Positions 1 to 12,466 of a stretch of DNA of 47,994 nt are shown here, piece after piece. Every line of letters starts with the position of its first letter. Position 1 is the first letter of the stretch. Source of the stretch: a virus. The stretch lies in the IMG/VR virus record IMGVR_UViG_3300042397_000890, positions 1 through 47,994 of that record. One strand, 5' to 3'. The notes under the pieces were generated by a model. That model did no database searches, was not told where the DNA came from, and was given only the letters and a program-made list of their open reading frames with translations. The position numbers were made by a program, and so were the translations under genes.

Positions 1-4420
<4,420 letters not shown>

Positions 4421-4492
4421 GCGACTGTCCCTCAGGATAGAGTATCCCTTATATTTTACCTGAGTTGCGCCATAGTGATTAACTAGAAGTGG

Positions 4493-5167
4493 CTAGCCTT
4501 GGGCATTACCCTGCTTCCACTCCTCCTGTTGAATTCTCTGCTCTTCTCGGACTTTTTCAATCTCTGCTTCCCACTCTGCTAGGCGCTCCTCCGAATACAC
4601 GGATTCGGCATAGTCCCAAAAAGCCCCTATAGTGTGCCGGGTCCCTGATTCTACCTTTTTAACCTGATGCACGTTTAGGATGCCTCCGGGGAACGTAATT
4701 AGCTGCCCGGCTTTAGGCTTAATTGTCAGATCGTGATCACGGAAGTCTAGCTCCCCACCCTCATAATCATCATTTATATATAGAAGACATACCAATTTGC
4801 TCTTTTCCCAGGCTGACCAGTTGCCTTCCATATCTGTGTTGTCAGAGTGGAATGGTGCATATGCACCTTTTTCCCACTTCTGGGCATGATTAGAGACTGA
4901 CTTTACTGGACGTTCATGGGCATCCTCTACATACTCTTGGAGCCTGTCAGCAAGTTTACCCAAATAGTCTCTGGGTAGCCCGTATTTTTCTAGGTTTGGG
5001 TCATCTGGAAGAATGCTCATGCCATATGACTCATAAAAAGCTGACATACTCCATGGGTGATCTGGGTCATTAAAGTAGTTTATAATTTTTTGTTGGTCTT
5101 CTAGCGGGATAAAATCATCATAATAAATGATGTCATCTTTAAAAAATTGTTTATTTTTATCTGTCAT
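4493..5167 (-). CDS. 2OG-Fe(II) oxygenase, prolyl-4-hydroxylase-like
   Basis: Predicted non-haem iron hydroxylase using 2-oxoglutarate and O2. In 224 residues the iron triad is H107-x-D109 (HSDNTD) with distal H167, and R177, ten residues on, is placed to bind the 2OG carboxylate. The NDDYEGGEL motif at 132-140 and KPKAG...FPGG before H167 mark the P4H-type double-stranded beta helix. Residues ~190-224 are a charged, Glu-rich helix likely to form a coiled coil. It ends the eight-gene oxygenase cluster and overlaps the start of the gene encoding the 155-aa protein by 11 nt. The substrate is unknown; collagen-like fibre proteins are plausible because of the context. Confidence 0.9.
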   Translation of the reverse strand: MTDKNKQFFKDDIIYYDDFIPLEDQQKIINYFNDPDHPWSMSAFYESYGMSILPDDPNLEKYGLPRDYLGKLADRLQEYVEDAHERPVKSVSNHAQKWEKGAYAPFHSDNTDMEGNWSAWEKSKLVCLLYINDDYEGGELDFRDHDLTIKPKAGQLITFPGGILNVHQVKKVESGTRHTIGAFWDYAESVYSEERLAEWEAEIEKVREEQRIQQEEWKQGNAQG

Positions 5168-5624
5168 TTTTACTATCTCCTGTGTAGCCAGTATTTAGGA
5201 AAAATCTTTCTGGGTCAAAACGCTGGTTGTCTTTAGAGAACAGCTTAACAGTCTCTAGTATTAGATAATTGTAACTGTCCGAAGCCATACCGTCTTTTAT
5301 GCTATTAAGTATCTCCGACATTTTATTGTAGTCATCTCTAACAAATACGCACTCTCCTCCCCGGGGTCGTTTTAATATCTTTTCATGAACTCTACCGGTA
5401 GGTTCATATAACGTTACAGTCAAAAATTCCTTAGCAAAACCCCAGTCTGTGTAGGCTGCGTAGCCAGTTGCGGCGTCTATTGCATTGTCATAAAAGTATA
5501 TAGATCTGGCTGGAGACTCCCCGTCGCGGGCAACTGTGAGCATGTAAGAGTCTCCAGCGCCTCTAGATACTTTAGCTTTATATTCTTCAACAAGTACGCC
5601 ATTGATAGCGTTTAGTTCGTTCAC
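5157..5624 (-). CDS. Unrecognised 155-aa protein inside the oxygenase cluster
   Basis: Not recognised. It is a soluble-looking protein of 155 aa with no signal peptide or membrane segment. Its N-terminal part is beta-rich (ITVEEYKAKV-like strands; SIYFYDNAIDAATGYAAYTDWGFA), followed by an acidic/basic C-terminal half. It lacks the HxD...H pattern of its neighbours, so it is not another oxygenase. It overlaps the downstream oxygenase gene by 11 nt and the upstream one (stop at 5621) by 4 nt, so it is translated within the same operon. An accessory role for the oxygenases is possible but unsupported beyond position. Confidence 0.75.
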   Translation of the reverse strand: MNELNAINGVLVEEYKAKVSRGAGDSYMLTVARDGESPARSIYFYDNAIDAATGYAAYTDWGFAKEFLTVTLYEPTGRVHEKILKRPRGGECVFVRDDYNKMSEILNSIKDGMASDSYNYLILETVKLFSKDNQRFDPERFFLNTGYTGDSKNDR

Positions 5625-6499
5625 TCTAAATAGCTATCTTTTAGTTCGCCTGACTCTAAGAGTCTGTAATATTCTCCAATAGTCATTCTTTGGTGGAGTA
5701 CCGGATCTTGAATGGTTAAATCTCTTCTTTTTCTTCTAACTTTTTCAAGCTCTTCGAAAGCTGGACCGTATTTTTCTTTTAATCTTTTATAGTCTTCAGA
5801 TGCTTCCTCTTCAAAAATCCAATACAGTCGGACCATATATTTTGAGGCTTTTTTAATATTCATTACCCCGTGGTAGTACGGCGGGGTAGATGGGAACATT
5901 AAGATATCTCCTGCTTCTGGTTTGTAAAATATTTCTTTGACTACCTTTTTATTGTCTTCCGGGTCAGTTATTCTAAAGTTTATATCCCCGCCCTCATAGT
6001 CGTCATTTAGATAGACAACTGCAGTTATCCCAAACTTTTCTCCTGGGTACTCTGCTATTTCTTGTTGGTAGTCTGTATGATGTCTCATGGTTCTACCATC
6101 GTTGTCCGCCTCGTTAAACTCTGGTACATCTGGAAAATACCTAGCAACCCCCCAAGTTGGAGCCTTCCATGACGGCAAATAAGTTTTAGTTTCGTTTATG
6201 TATATGCTTGACGCATCATAAAAAAGATCAGCAATCTTTCTTTTATAGGGGTCTGGTTCTTCGGAAAACTCCTTAGTCCAGGCTTCTTTAGTCGGGAATT
6301 CTGTGGTTGTGCCCCAAGAGAGACCTGAATCAGCTATCATTTCCCCAAAAATAAACCAAGACACCCAGCGGGCTTTTTGCTCTGGGTCTGTAAGATAATA
6401 ATCTATATATTCTTGAGGATTTTTTACCCATTTATTAAAAATCCATATTTTATCGTCTAGTTTTTTTATATTTAAACTTTCTAAGGTTGTATCATCCAC
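5621..6499 (-). CDS. 2OG-Fe(II) oxygenase (292 aa, the longest of the set)
   Basis: Predicted 2-oxoglutarate-dependent hydroxylase. The metal triad reads H141-x-D143 (HTDYQQ) and H210, with K220 ten residues later as the probable 2OG anchor. NDDYEGGDI lies at ~165-173 and KPEAGDILMFPS before the distal His. It carries extra N-terminal sequence and a basic C-terminal extension (~235-292, rich in Lys/Arg/Glu) absent from the others, which could bind a partner. The 4-nt overlap with the downstream 155-aa gene and 2-nt gap to the upstream oxygenase indicate operon transcription. Confidence 0.9.
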   Translation of the reverse strand: MDDTTLESLNIKKLDDKIWIFNKWVKNPQEYIDYYLTDPEQKARWVSWFIFGEMIADSGLSWGTTTEFPTKEAWTKEFSEEPDPYKRKIADLFYDASSIYINETKTYLPSWKAPTWGVARYFPDVPEFNEADNDGRTMRHHTDYQQEIAEYPGEKFGITAVVYLNDDYEGGDINFRITDPEDNKKVVKEIFYKPEAGDILMFPSTPPYYHGVMNIKKASKYMVRLYWIFEEEASEDYKRLKEKYGPAFEELEKVRRKRRDLTIQDPVLHQRMTIGEYYRLLESGELKDSYLE

Positions 6500-6501
6500 T
6501 T

Positions 6502-7146
6502 TTAGTCTGCACTTCCTGTTTTACTGTTATTCTTCCAGTGGTGGGTTATTAACATTTTTCGGCCCTTTACTATTTTGCAAGACTGGTGAAGATATGGCAA
6601 GGTAGATGGGAACATGACAACGCTTCCGGCTTTAGGCTTAATTTTTATGTCAATTTGAGGATCAACAAAGTAAAGCTCTCCACCCTCATAGTCGTCATTT
6701 AAGTACACTACTATTGTGTATGTAATATCTGAGTTGTGCTCATTCCAGTCAACGTGGGGGCCCATATACTGACCTTCAAAATATTTATTGATTCCGTACT
6801 TTGTCTCTGGAAAACGTAAAGCATGGTCCGCAAATGACAGCATTTCTTCGCTAATGTTGTACAGTTCAGCGTACTTGCTTGCGCAAGATGACATACTAGA
6901 TATAAGAGTATTGAGGACGCGATCTGCAGTAGTTTTAGTTGCTAGATCGGACTCGATGTCTAGTAGTTTTTTCTGCATATACTTAATCTCGCCGTATGGA
7001 TCTGTCTCTGTTCCATACCCATACCAAGTATTCCACTCTGTAATTGCAACACTATTAGTAGACTCTATATCAGCTATTAATTTATCGATGTTATCTATTA
7101 CCCCGGGGAAATAGACAATTTTGTCATAAGGTATTTCGTAGTTCAC
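6502..7146 (-). CDS. 2OG-Fe(II) oxygenase (214 aa)
   Basis: Predicted hydroxylase of the P4H-like superfamily. Iron ligands are H131-x-D133 (HVDWNEH) and H187; R196/K197 are placed for 2OG binding. NDDYEGGELYF sits at 150-160 and KPKAGSVVMFPS at ~170-182. The N-terminal ~120 residues are helical and resemble those of the proteins at 7149-7925 and 7980-8630 (a W-x-x-W/G-x-G stretch, then a helical stretch ending YGI(N)KYFEG), so these three look like one recent paralogue group. Gaps to both neighbours are 2 nt. Confidence 0.9.
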   Translation of the reverse strand: MNYEIPYDKIVYFPGVIDNIDKLIADIESTNSVAITEWNTWYGYGTETDPYGEIKYMQKKLLDIESDLATKTTADRVLNTLISSMSSCASKYAELYNISEEMLSFADHALRFPETKYGINKYFEGQYMGPHVDWNEHNSDITYTIVVYLNDDYEGGELYFVDPQIDIKIKPKAGSVVMFPSTLPYLHQSCKIVKGRKMLITHHWKNNSKTGSAD

Positions 7147-7148
7147 GG

Positions 7149-7925
7149 CTACTCCGACGTGAGCTGCTCTGCATCATCAGCAAGTTCCGCTGATCCAGCA
7201 TTATATTTCTTACGATCTTCTTCATTGTTTATGTCAAAATCATCAATAAAAACAAAACCAGGAAAAATGTACTTATCTCCCTTTTTCATTTCGTGTACTC
7301 GGTGCATAAATGGGTGGGTAGACGGGAATATTAAAGCTGATCCTGGTTTTGGTTTTAGCCAAAAATCAATTCTGTCTTTATTTCGTGGATCGTGCACATC
7401 TTCTAGTGGCTTCATCTCTGAGTACTTAGGGTCTCTTAGGTCATAGTCTCTAATTGCAAAAGAGATTTCCCCGCCCTCGTAGTCCTCGTTTAGATATAAA
7501 ACTATGGAGTACTTTAGAGTTCTATCTCCAGCCTGAGCATCAAAGTGAGCACCCATAGAGCAGCCTTCTATGTATTTCATAATTCCCACAAACGGAGACA
7601 TGTTTGGGGATCCTTCTAGATTTCTATCTCTGTAATATGCTTCAGCAACATCAGTCACTGCCTTTTTTATAGCAAATATTGCAGTTTTTACATCTTCTTT
7701 TCTGGGAGATGTTAAATTTTCAATTGCATCTGGATTAAAGTCTTTTTTGCCCCCAAATTCATGGTAGGACTTACTGTTGGATAGCCAAGGCCCCCATGGT
7801 GGTATAGCTGGGTAAACTGACTCGTCTGAGTCAAGCTCCTCTATTAGCGCAATTAGCTCTTCTGGATTAGCAATTACGTCTTGGTAGTAAAAAACTTCTT
7901 CGTGTAGTTTTTCAGCTAAAAACAT
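7149..7925 (-). CDS. 2OG-Fe(II) oxygenase (258 aa)
   Basis: Predicted 2OG hydroxylase. Ligands H127-x-D129 (HFDAQ) and H208, with K218 at the 2OG position. The hallmark is NEDYEGGEI (~146-154), one residue different from the usual NDDYEGG. A ~25-residue charged insertion (DYDLRDPKYSEMKPLEDV) between the core strands is unique in this set and could shape substrate choice. The acidic C-terminal tail has no known role. It is separated from the upstream oxygenase by 54 nt, the largest gap in this part of the cluster. GAAAG/AGGAAAG upstream serves as ribosome binding site. Confidence 0.9.
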   Translation of the reverse strand: MFLAEKLHEEVFYYQDVIANPEELIALIEELDSDESVYPAIPPWGPWLSNSKSYHEFGGKKDFNPDAIENLTSPRKEDVKTAIFAIKKAVTDVAEAYYRDRNLEGSPNMSPFVGIMKYIEGCSMGAHFDAQAGDRTLKYSIVLYLNEDYEGGEISFAIRDYDLRDPKYSEMKPLEDVHDPRNKDRIDFWLKPKPGSALIFPSTHPFMHRVHEMKKGDKYIFPGFVFIDDFDINNEEDRKKYNAGSAELADDAEQLTSE

Positions 7926-7979
7926 GTCTTTCCTATCTACGGTTTAGTTGTCCTATGTACATTCTATATTAATTTGTAG

Positions 7980-8630
7980 CTATTCTTTGTTGGCGGCATC
8001 TACTATTTTTTGGGGTATATTGCCTAAAACATTAGTTACGTACTTTACCCCGCTGTTTATGGTCCTGGACTCATGTAAAAATGCAGCAGGAAATATAACT
8101 ATGCTTCCTGGGGTCGGTTTTATAGCGACCCCCTTGTCCGGGAAGCTTAGCTCTCCGCCTTCGTAGTCGTCATTAAAGTATATTGATGCTGTGTACTCCA
8201 CTGGGTCTAGTGATTCTGAGTCAGGGTGAGGCCCTAGGTGCTCGCTATCAAAATATTTTTTTATTGCTATATGATCGAGTCCGGAGTCTCGATATTTAGA
8301 TGCCCAGGTAGTAGCAGTTTTTTCTGGCAGCCCTATTGCTCGGTAGTAGTCAGCAAAAGAGTTGTCTAACGCTGTATATATGTTATAAATCACGTTAGAA
8401 ACTTGATCTTTAACTTTAGCGTCTGATTCAAGGTTATTTTTGCTTGGTGTTAGTTCTTTCATTAGACCGTATTGATGAACATTATTGGAACCACCTGAGA
8501 GCCAAGGCAGCCACTCACCGGCAGCAATACTATTTGTATTCTCTAGTAGTTCCACGACATCAGCAGGAGTTTTTAGTGCATATGGAAAATGTACTATTTT
8601 TTCTGCTATAAGTTCGTAGTTTGATGTCAT
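7980..8630 (-). CDS. 2OG-Fe(II) oxygenase (216 aa)
   Basis: Predicted 2OG hydroxylase with H135-x-D137 (HPDSES), distal H186 and K196. NDDYEGGELSF at ~153-163 and KPTPGSIVIFPAAFLH before the third ligand give the P4H-like core. The N-terminal half is similar to those at 6502-7146 and 7149-7925 (W...LSGGSNN, then ...HIAIKKYFDSEHLGPH). It abuts the upstream gene without a gap, so expression is coupled. Confidence 0.9.
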   Translation of the reverse strand: MTSNYELIAEKIVHFPYALKTPADVVELLENTNSIAAGEWLPWLSGGSNNVHQYGLMKELTPSKNNLESDAKVKDQVSNVIYNIYTALDNSFADYYRAIGLPEKTATTWASKYRDSGLDHIAIKKYFDSEHLGPHPDSESLDPVEYTASIYFNDDYEGGELSFPDKGVAIKPTPGSIVIFPAAFLHESRTINSGVKYVTNVLGNIPQKIVDAANKE

Positions 8631-9308
8631 TTATGGCTGCTTATCTCCGGTGTGTTTTAGAATGGTCCAAAAAAATGGACTAACATATCTAATACCAGAT
8701 ATAACTTCGGTGACTCCATGAATATAGTTCATGTCTCCAGGGAAAAAGTATGCTGCACCTCGTTTAGGTTTAAACTGGATTCCTTGATTAGGGAAATACA
8801 GTTCTCCACCTTCATAGTCATCATTTATGTAGAATAGTCCAGCAATGTCATAGTACGGAAAGTCGTTTGGTTTTCCTCTATTTTCGCCTTCATGTAGTTC
8901 TTTGTCAGCGTGAGGATTTTGATACTGTCCCGGTAACCATCTAACTAAAGCTGGTGGAGTTGGTAGGGCATCTACTTTTAAGAATTTGTCCACTTCGAGC
9001 TTAAGTCTTTGCTGCATGCCCTCAATAACTTCTAGTACTCGAGGATCTGACTTATTTAAGCTATTTGTAGTTGCTACTCGATCCTCCCAGTAAGACGCGT
9101 CATATATGCATACGCCATCTTCGTTATAGTGTGACTCGGTGTAGTCCCAGATGGTATTATTTCTAGCAAAATTGTCTAAAAACTCCAGCTCTTCGTCGGT
9201 CATAAAATTTTCTAGAGTCACAATATTGTTAGCAGAATCTCCAAAAAACCCGGAGGGGGTTATAGAAACTCGCTCATTGAACTGTAAGTTATTGTTAGCT
9301 GCATCCAT
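8631..9308 (-). CDS. 2OG-Fe(II) oxygenase (225 aa)
   Basis: Predicted 2OG hydroxylase. Ligands H133-x-D135 (HADKEL), H197, and R207 for the co-substrate. NDDYEGGELYF at 162-172 and KPKRGAAYFFPGD before the distal His define the fold. The N-terminal helices (ENFMTDEELEFLDNFAR) are closer to canonical P4H N-termini than those of the neighbours. It directly abuts the downstream oxygenase gene and lies 16 nt after the gene ending at 9325. Confidence 0.9.
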   Translation of the reverse strand: MDAANNNLQFNERVSITPSGFFGDSANNIVTLENFMTDEELEFLDNFARNNTIWDYTESHYNEDGVCIYDASYWEDRVATTNSLNKSDPRVLEVIEGMQQRLKLEVDKFLKVDALPTPPALVRWLPGQYQNPHADKELHEGENRGKPNDFPYYDIAGLFYINDDYEGGELYFPNQGIQFKPKRGAAYFFPGDMNYIHGVTEVISGIRYVSPFFWTILKHTGDKQP

Positions 9309-9324
9309 AGTTATATCCTACTCC

Positions 9325-10056
9325 CTACTCGTATGTACGACGAGTCCAGACTTCCTTTTGGTAGACTCCTCCGTTTGGTACTCGGTATTTGTTGCTATTT
9401 TCTTGATTCTTTTTGACCATTTCTTCATAGCTAATTTTTGTTTCTACTTCAGAAATCCAGTTTTCTCTTTTAAATGGAAGGATCTGCGCATACGGAGTTC
9501 CTGCTGGTATGACTCCCGAAAAACCTTTAGCTATAAAAAATGGCATTGTGCCTGGAAGATGTACCTTGTCGTTATCAATTACTCCGCTAGTTGTCAGAAA
9601 AGGTAGCTCAAATCTGTTAAATGGCTGGGCATAAAGTGCGCTGTATCCTTCTGGTAGTTCTACTGCCCAGTCAGACCACCAAGCAAAGTGTTCTTCATGA
9701 TATCCGGACGGTGCTACAAACTGAGACATCGGTGGTCGTTCCCCTACAAAGTCTTGCATTTGAGGATTTAGAACTTTTATTTTAGGTTTGCCGGCTACCT
9801 CTAAAATTTCTATGTCGCAGGGGGTTCTATACACATAACCGGTGCCCATGATGTCGAAAACTGCAGGGCATGCTTTCCAAGTAGGAATCTTGCCGCCGTC
9901 TCGGGGATCCACCCAGTGTTCATTTGTGTGGGGATTTACTGCAAAACGATCAGCTTTTCTGTACCACTCTGGAATTGTTTTTATTGTAGGTTTAGGGGCT
10001 GAGGGGCTGTCTTTAGTTAGCCAAGGTCTATTAACTACAAATTTAATTTTGTTCAA
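9325..10056 (-). CDS. Conserved phage-type protein of unknown function (243 aa)
   Basis: Function unknown. The 243-aa sequence has the pattern IPEWYRKA...WKACPAVFDIMGTGYVYRTPCDI and later MPFFIAKGFSGVIPAGTPYAQILPF. This kind of protein is familiar from marine phage genomes (recalled). The C-terminal core parallels that of the upstream 253-aa protein (IPAGTPVASVMPIS), so the two may share a fold. It overlaps the upstream gene by 14 nt and sits inside the oxygenase operon, which suggests a joint role. There is no signal peptide, membrane segment or metal triad of the oxygenase type. It could be a cupin-like or jelly-roll protein, but I cannot confirm that. Confidence 0.75.
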   Translation of the reverse strand: MNKIKFVVNRPWLTKDSPSAPKPTIKTIPEWYRKADRFAVNPHTNEHWVDPRDGGKIPTWKACPAVFDIMGTGYVYRTPCDIEILEVAGKPKIKVLNPQMQDFVGERPPMSQFVAPSGYHEEHFAWWSDWAVELPEGYSALYAQPFNRFELPFLTTSGVIDNDKVHLPGTMPFFIAKGFSGVIPAGTPYAQILPFKRENWISEVETKISYEEMVKKNQENSNKYRVPNGGVYQKEVWTRRTYE

Positions 10057-10804
10057 GGTCCCCCTCCTGAGTAGCCTCTACTTCATAAGTGTTTTTAGTT
10101 ACTGGGCACGTGACAGTTTTTAACTTAATTTTTTTTGTTTCGTGGTGACCTACTACGTCTCCCCGATAGTCTAATCCGTCTCTATACATTTTTGACCAGT
10201 CGCCAACTCTATTTCTGAGCTCTAAAGCAGCGCCATACCTTTTTACTTCGTCCCAGTGGTCCTGGCCAACATATTCATCAGATATTTGTAACTCATAGTC
10301 GTTTTCTAATGATGTTAAAGATATTGGCATTACCGAAGCTACAGGAGTGCCAGCTGGGATGGTAATTTCTATGTTTGGTTCTGTGACTCTCCAGGCTATT
10401 GGAAGCCCGTGAATATAAAAAGACGTGCTTATTAAGGTTGTATAGCAGTGGGCACCGCGAATAAACAGATTAGGGGTAGGCATTGTTAGCATAGTGGTTT
10501 GATCGTCGGTTTTAAATATCAAACCAGATACAAAACTTATAGTTGCATTTCCCCTGTTAGTGTCTACGTATTTATGTCCCTTTAGTACAGTTATGTGGTC
10601 TGGTGTGGTGTCTGTAACTCCGTCCCAAATAAAAACTATGTCTTCGGGGAAAGATATCCCCCAGCCGAGTCTATTAGTTACACTTAGGGGAAAGCACATA
10701 TACGCGTGCTTTTCCGGTGTTTCATCCATCCAATCGCGTCTAGCTTCAAGCTGCTCTATGTTGGCGCAGTCTTGCTCGTACTTTTTTACATATATGCTTT
10801 TCAC
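10043..10804 (-). CDS. DUF6065-like protein (253 aa)
   Basis: Resembles the DUF6065 family from memory: CFPLSVTNRLGWGISFP, then IVFIWDG, ATISFVSGLIFKTD, and TEPNIEITIPAGTPVASVMPIS. Family function is not known to me. The protein has 253 residues with no membrane or export signals. The C-terminal sequence has PVTKNTYEVEATQEGD. It lies between the oxygenase at 10804-11562 (1-nt overlap) and the related 243-aa protein (14-nt overlap), so it belongs to the same transcript. Co-location with 2OG oxygenases suggests, but does not prove, a role in the same modification pathway. Confidence 0.7.
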   Translation of the reverse strand: MKSIYVKKYEQDCANIEQLEARRDWMDETPEKHAYMCFPLSVTNRLGWGISFPEDIVFIWDGVTDTTPDHITVLKGHKYVDTNRGNATISFVSGLIFKTDDQTTMLTMPTPNLFIRGAHCYTTLISTSFYIHGLPIAWRVTEPNIEITIPAGTPVASVMPISLTSLENDYELQISDEYVGQDHWDEVKRYGAALELRNRVGDWSKMYRDGLDYRGDVVGHHETKKIKLKTVTCPVTKNTYEVEATQEGDLEQN

Positions 10805-11562
10805 TAATTTCCTGTTTCTTCATAGAACTGAGGAGTGTGAAACTTTTCTGAATAGTCAAGCATGGTTACCATAGAGTACTTAGTCCCAGACTTCACTGGC
10901 ATTGCTCTGTGTGGGTACATAAAGTTTGACGGAAATACGTAGAGATCGCCCTTCTTAGGCTTAATTGTGATGTTCTGAAGTCTAAAATACAACTCTCCAC
11001 CTTCGTAGTCGTCATTGGGAAACCCGACTAGTGACACTACGCAGTTATATGAGTACCCGTGATCGTGGTGCTCTTGGAAGTGTTGTCCGGGGCCGTACTT
11101 AACGTAGTTAGTTGCTTCCCAGTAGCGAAGCTCGCCTATGTTAAATCTTCTTGTATAGTCTTTGACCGCTTGAAGCTCTTTATACGTTACGTCATCAGCA
11201 AGCTCTTGCAGCGCAAGTCCAGCTGGCGATGTGTCATGAGCAATGTCAGATTTTTTGTATTTAAAGTCTACGCAGTCGCGATACTCTGGCATCTTCATCG
11301 CATACCCAACCATTGCTTCTTGATATTCGTAGTGGTTGTCTGGATTAGTTATTACCGACTCTAGTCTGTTGATTATATCTAAATCGTCTGTTAGAACGTC
11401 TCTGTACACAACAATACCTGGCGCAACTTCTTCTGAGCTACTCCATGTTTGTTTTTCTACGGTGTACCAAGCAGAGAGCCTCTCTGCAACTAATTTCTGT
11501 TTTTCAGCTCCCTCGGTTTCTTGGGGCTTATCTGAAAAGTTTTGTGTGTTTTCCATAACCAT
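10804..11562 (-). CDS. 2OG-Fe(II) oxygenase (252 aa)
   Basis: Predicted 2OG hydroxylase. The iron site is H165-x-D167 within GQHFQEHHDHGYSYNC, the distal His is H218, and K228 is at the 2OG position. NDDYEGGELYF at ~183-193; KPKKGDLYVFPS before H218. The His-rich stretch around the first ligands and the YNCVVSLVGF strand are shared only with the next gene (THFKIHADHG, YVCTISVVVY), making these two a subgroup. It has an extra N-terminal ~40 polar residues. The gap to the upstream gene is 4 nt. Confidence 0.9.
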   Translation of the reverse strand: MVMENTQNFSDKPQETEGAEKQKLVAERLSAWYTVEKQTWSSSEEVAPGIVVYRDVLTDDLDIINRLESVITNPDNHYEYQEAMVGYAMKMPEYRDCVDFKYKKSDIAHDTSPAGLALQELADDVTYKELQAVKDYTRRFNIGELRYWEATNYVKYGPGQHFQEHHDHGYSYNCVVSLVGFPNDDYEGGELYFRLQNITIKPKKGDLYVFPSNFMYPHRAMPVKSGTKYSMVTMLDYSEKFHTPQFYEETGN

Positions 11563-11566
11563 ATCC

Positions 11567-12310
11567 TTAATACGTTAGTTTATATTCTTCAATTACTGGA
11601 GCAACTCTGTTGTTTACATTGTCTCTGTCGTTATAATCCGTCATAACTACTACTGAGTATTTGACACCAGATTTTATGTCCTGTGACGAGTGCTCATATA
11701 TGAAAGTTGATGGAAATACAAGTACATCTCCTGCTTTAGGTTTTATTGTTAAATTGTCCATTCGAGGAAACCAAATCTCTCCGCCTTCGTAGTCGTCATT
11801 TAGGTATACAACTACAGAAATTGTGCAAACATATGTTGGACCGTGATCTGCGTGTATTTTAAAGTGAGTTCCTGGCCCGTCGTACTTTACAAAATTAAAT
11901 GCTTCGTACCATCTCATTCCTACGCCCCAGGAATCAGAATAATCATCTACGCATTGGCGCACTGCTTGGAATACTTTTTCATGAAGATCGTAAAGCTCCG
12001 AATTTTCTGAGTCGCGGGGGCCTAGCGATGTAGAGTTAACTTTAAAATCTTGTGCATTTCTAGCGCTTAGAAGCACATCGGCTGACGTTGTCACTCTTGC
12101 TCCACCCCAAGTATATTTACCTGTGCCGCTCAAGTTAGACTCTAAAGTTTTTATGTATTCTCTACCCTGCTCTTCTGTGATGGCCCCGCGGTACAGGTTC
12201 ACTCCTAGTGCTGGATTAGACACAGTAATATTTGGGTTTCTGGGAGCAGGGCGGTCTGGCATCCGATTATTTGAAGTTTCAGATCTATCTTTTGTGAACC
12301 AGTCGTTCAT
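11567..12310 (-). CDS. 2OG-Fe(II) oxygenase, first gene of the cluster (247 aa)
   Basis: Predicted 2OG hydroxylase with H153-x-D155, H207 and K217. NDDYEGGEIWF at 171-181 and KPKAGDVLVFPS precede the distal ligand. The N-terminal 30 residues are polar and Pro/Asn-rich and probably disordered. It begins the operon that runs to 4493: a candidate promoter lies just upstream (12341-12370) and GAGG, 7 nt before the ATG, is a plausible ribosome binding site. It is most similar to the next gene, at 10804-11562. Confidence 0.9.
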   Translation of the reverse strand: MNDWFTKDRSETSNNRMPDRPAPRNPNITVSNPALGVNLYRGAITEEQGREYIKTLESNLSGTGKYTWGGARVTTSADVLLSARNAQDFKVNSTSLGPRDSENSELYDLHEKVFQAVRQCVDDYSDSWGVGMRWYEAFNFVKYDGPGTHFKIHADHGPTYVCTISVVVYLNDDYEGGEIWFPRMDNLTIKPKAGDVLVFPSTFIYEHSSQDIKSGVKYSVVVMTDYNDRDNVNNRVAPVIEEYKLTY

Positions 12311-12340
12311 GTCTAGCCTCGCTTCTGTTCTTTAAACTAG

Positions 12341-12370
12341 TTTATATTTAAAGGTTGTAGCGATAGTCTA
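12341..12370 (-). promoter_or_regulatory. Candidate promoter for the oxygenase operon
   Basis: On the minus strand TAGACT (12365-12370) and TATAAA (12341-12346) are separated by 18 nt, an acceptable sigma70-type arrangement. Transcription would begin near 12334 and leave a ~24-nt leader with GAGG before the ATG at 12310. Called by eye. Confidence 0.4.
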
Positions 12371-12387
12371 TCAATAAAAAGGGAAAA

Positions 12388-12435
12388 TGCCTAATTAAAC
12401 TTGGTGTTTTACAAGTTTTTTGTAAGCTTTAGGCA
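12388..12435 (-). terminator. Candidate terminator after the FN3-Hint gene
   Basis: On the minus strand TGCCTAA (12429-12435) pairs with TTAGGCA (12388-12394), with smaller hairpins possible in the loop, followed by TTTTCCCTTTTTATT. It lies between the stop at 12467 and the promoter of the oxygenase operon. Confidence 0.5.
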
Positions 12436-12466
12436 GGCCAAGCCAGGGGTAGTGACTTAGCCTGTC

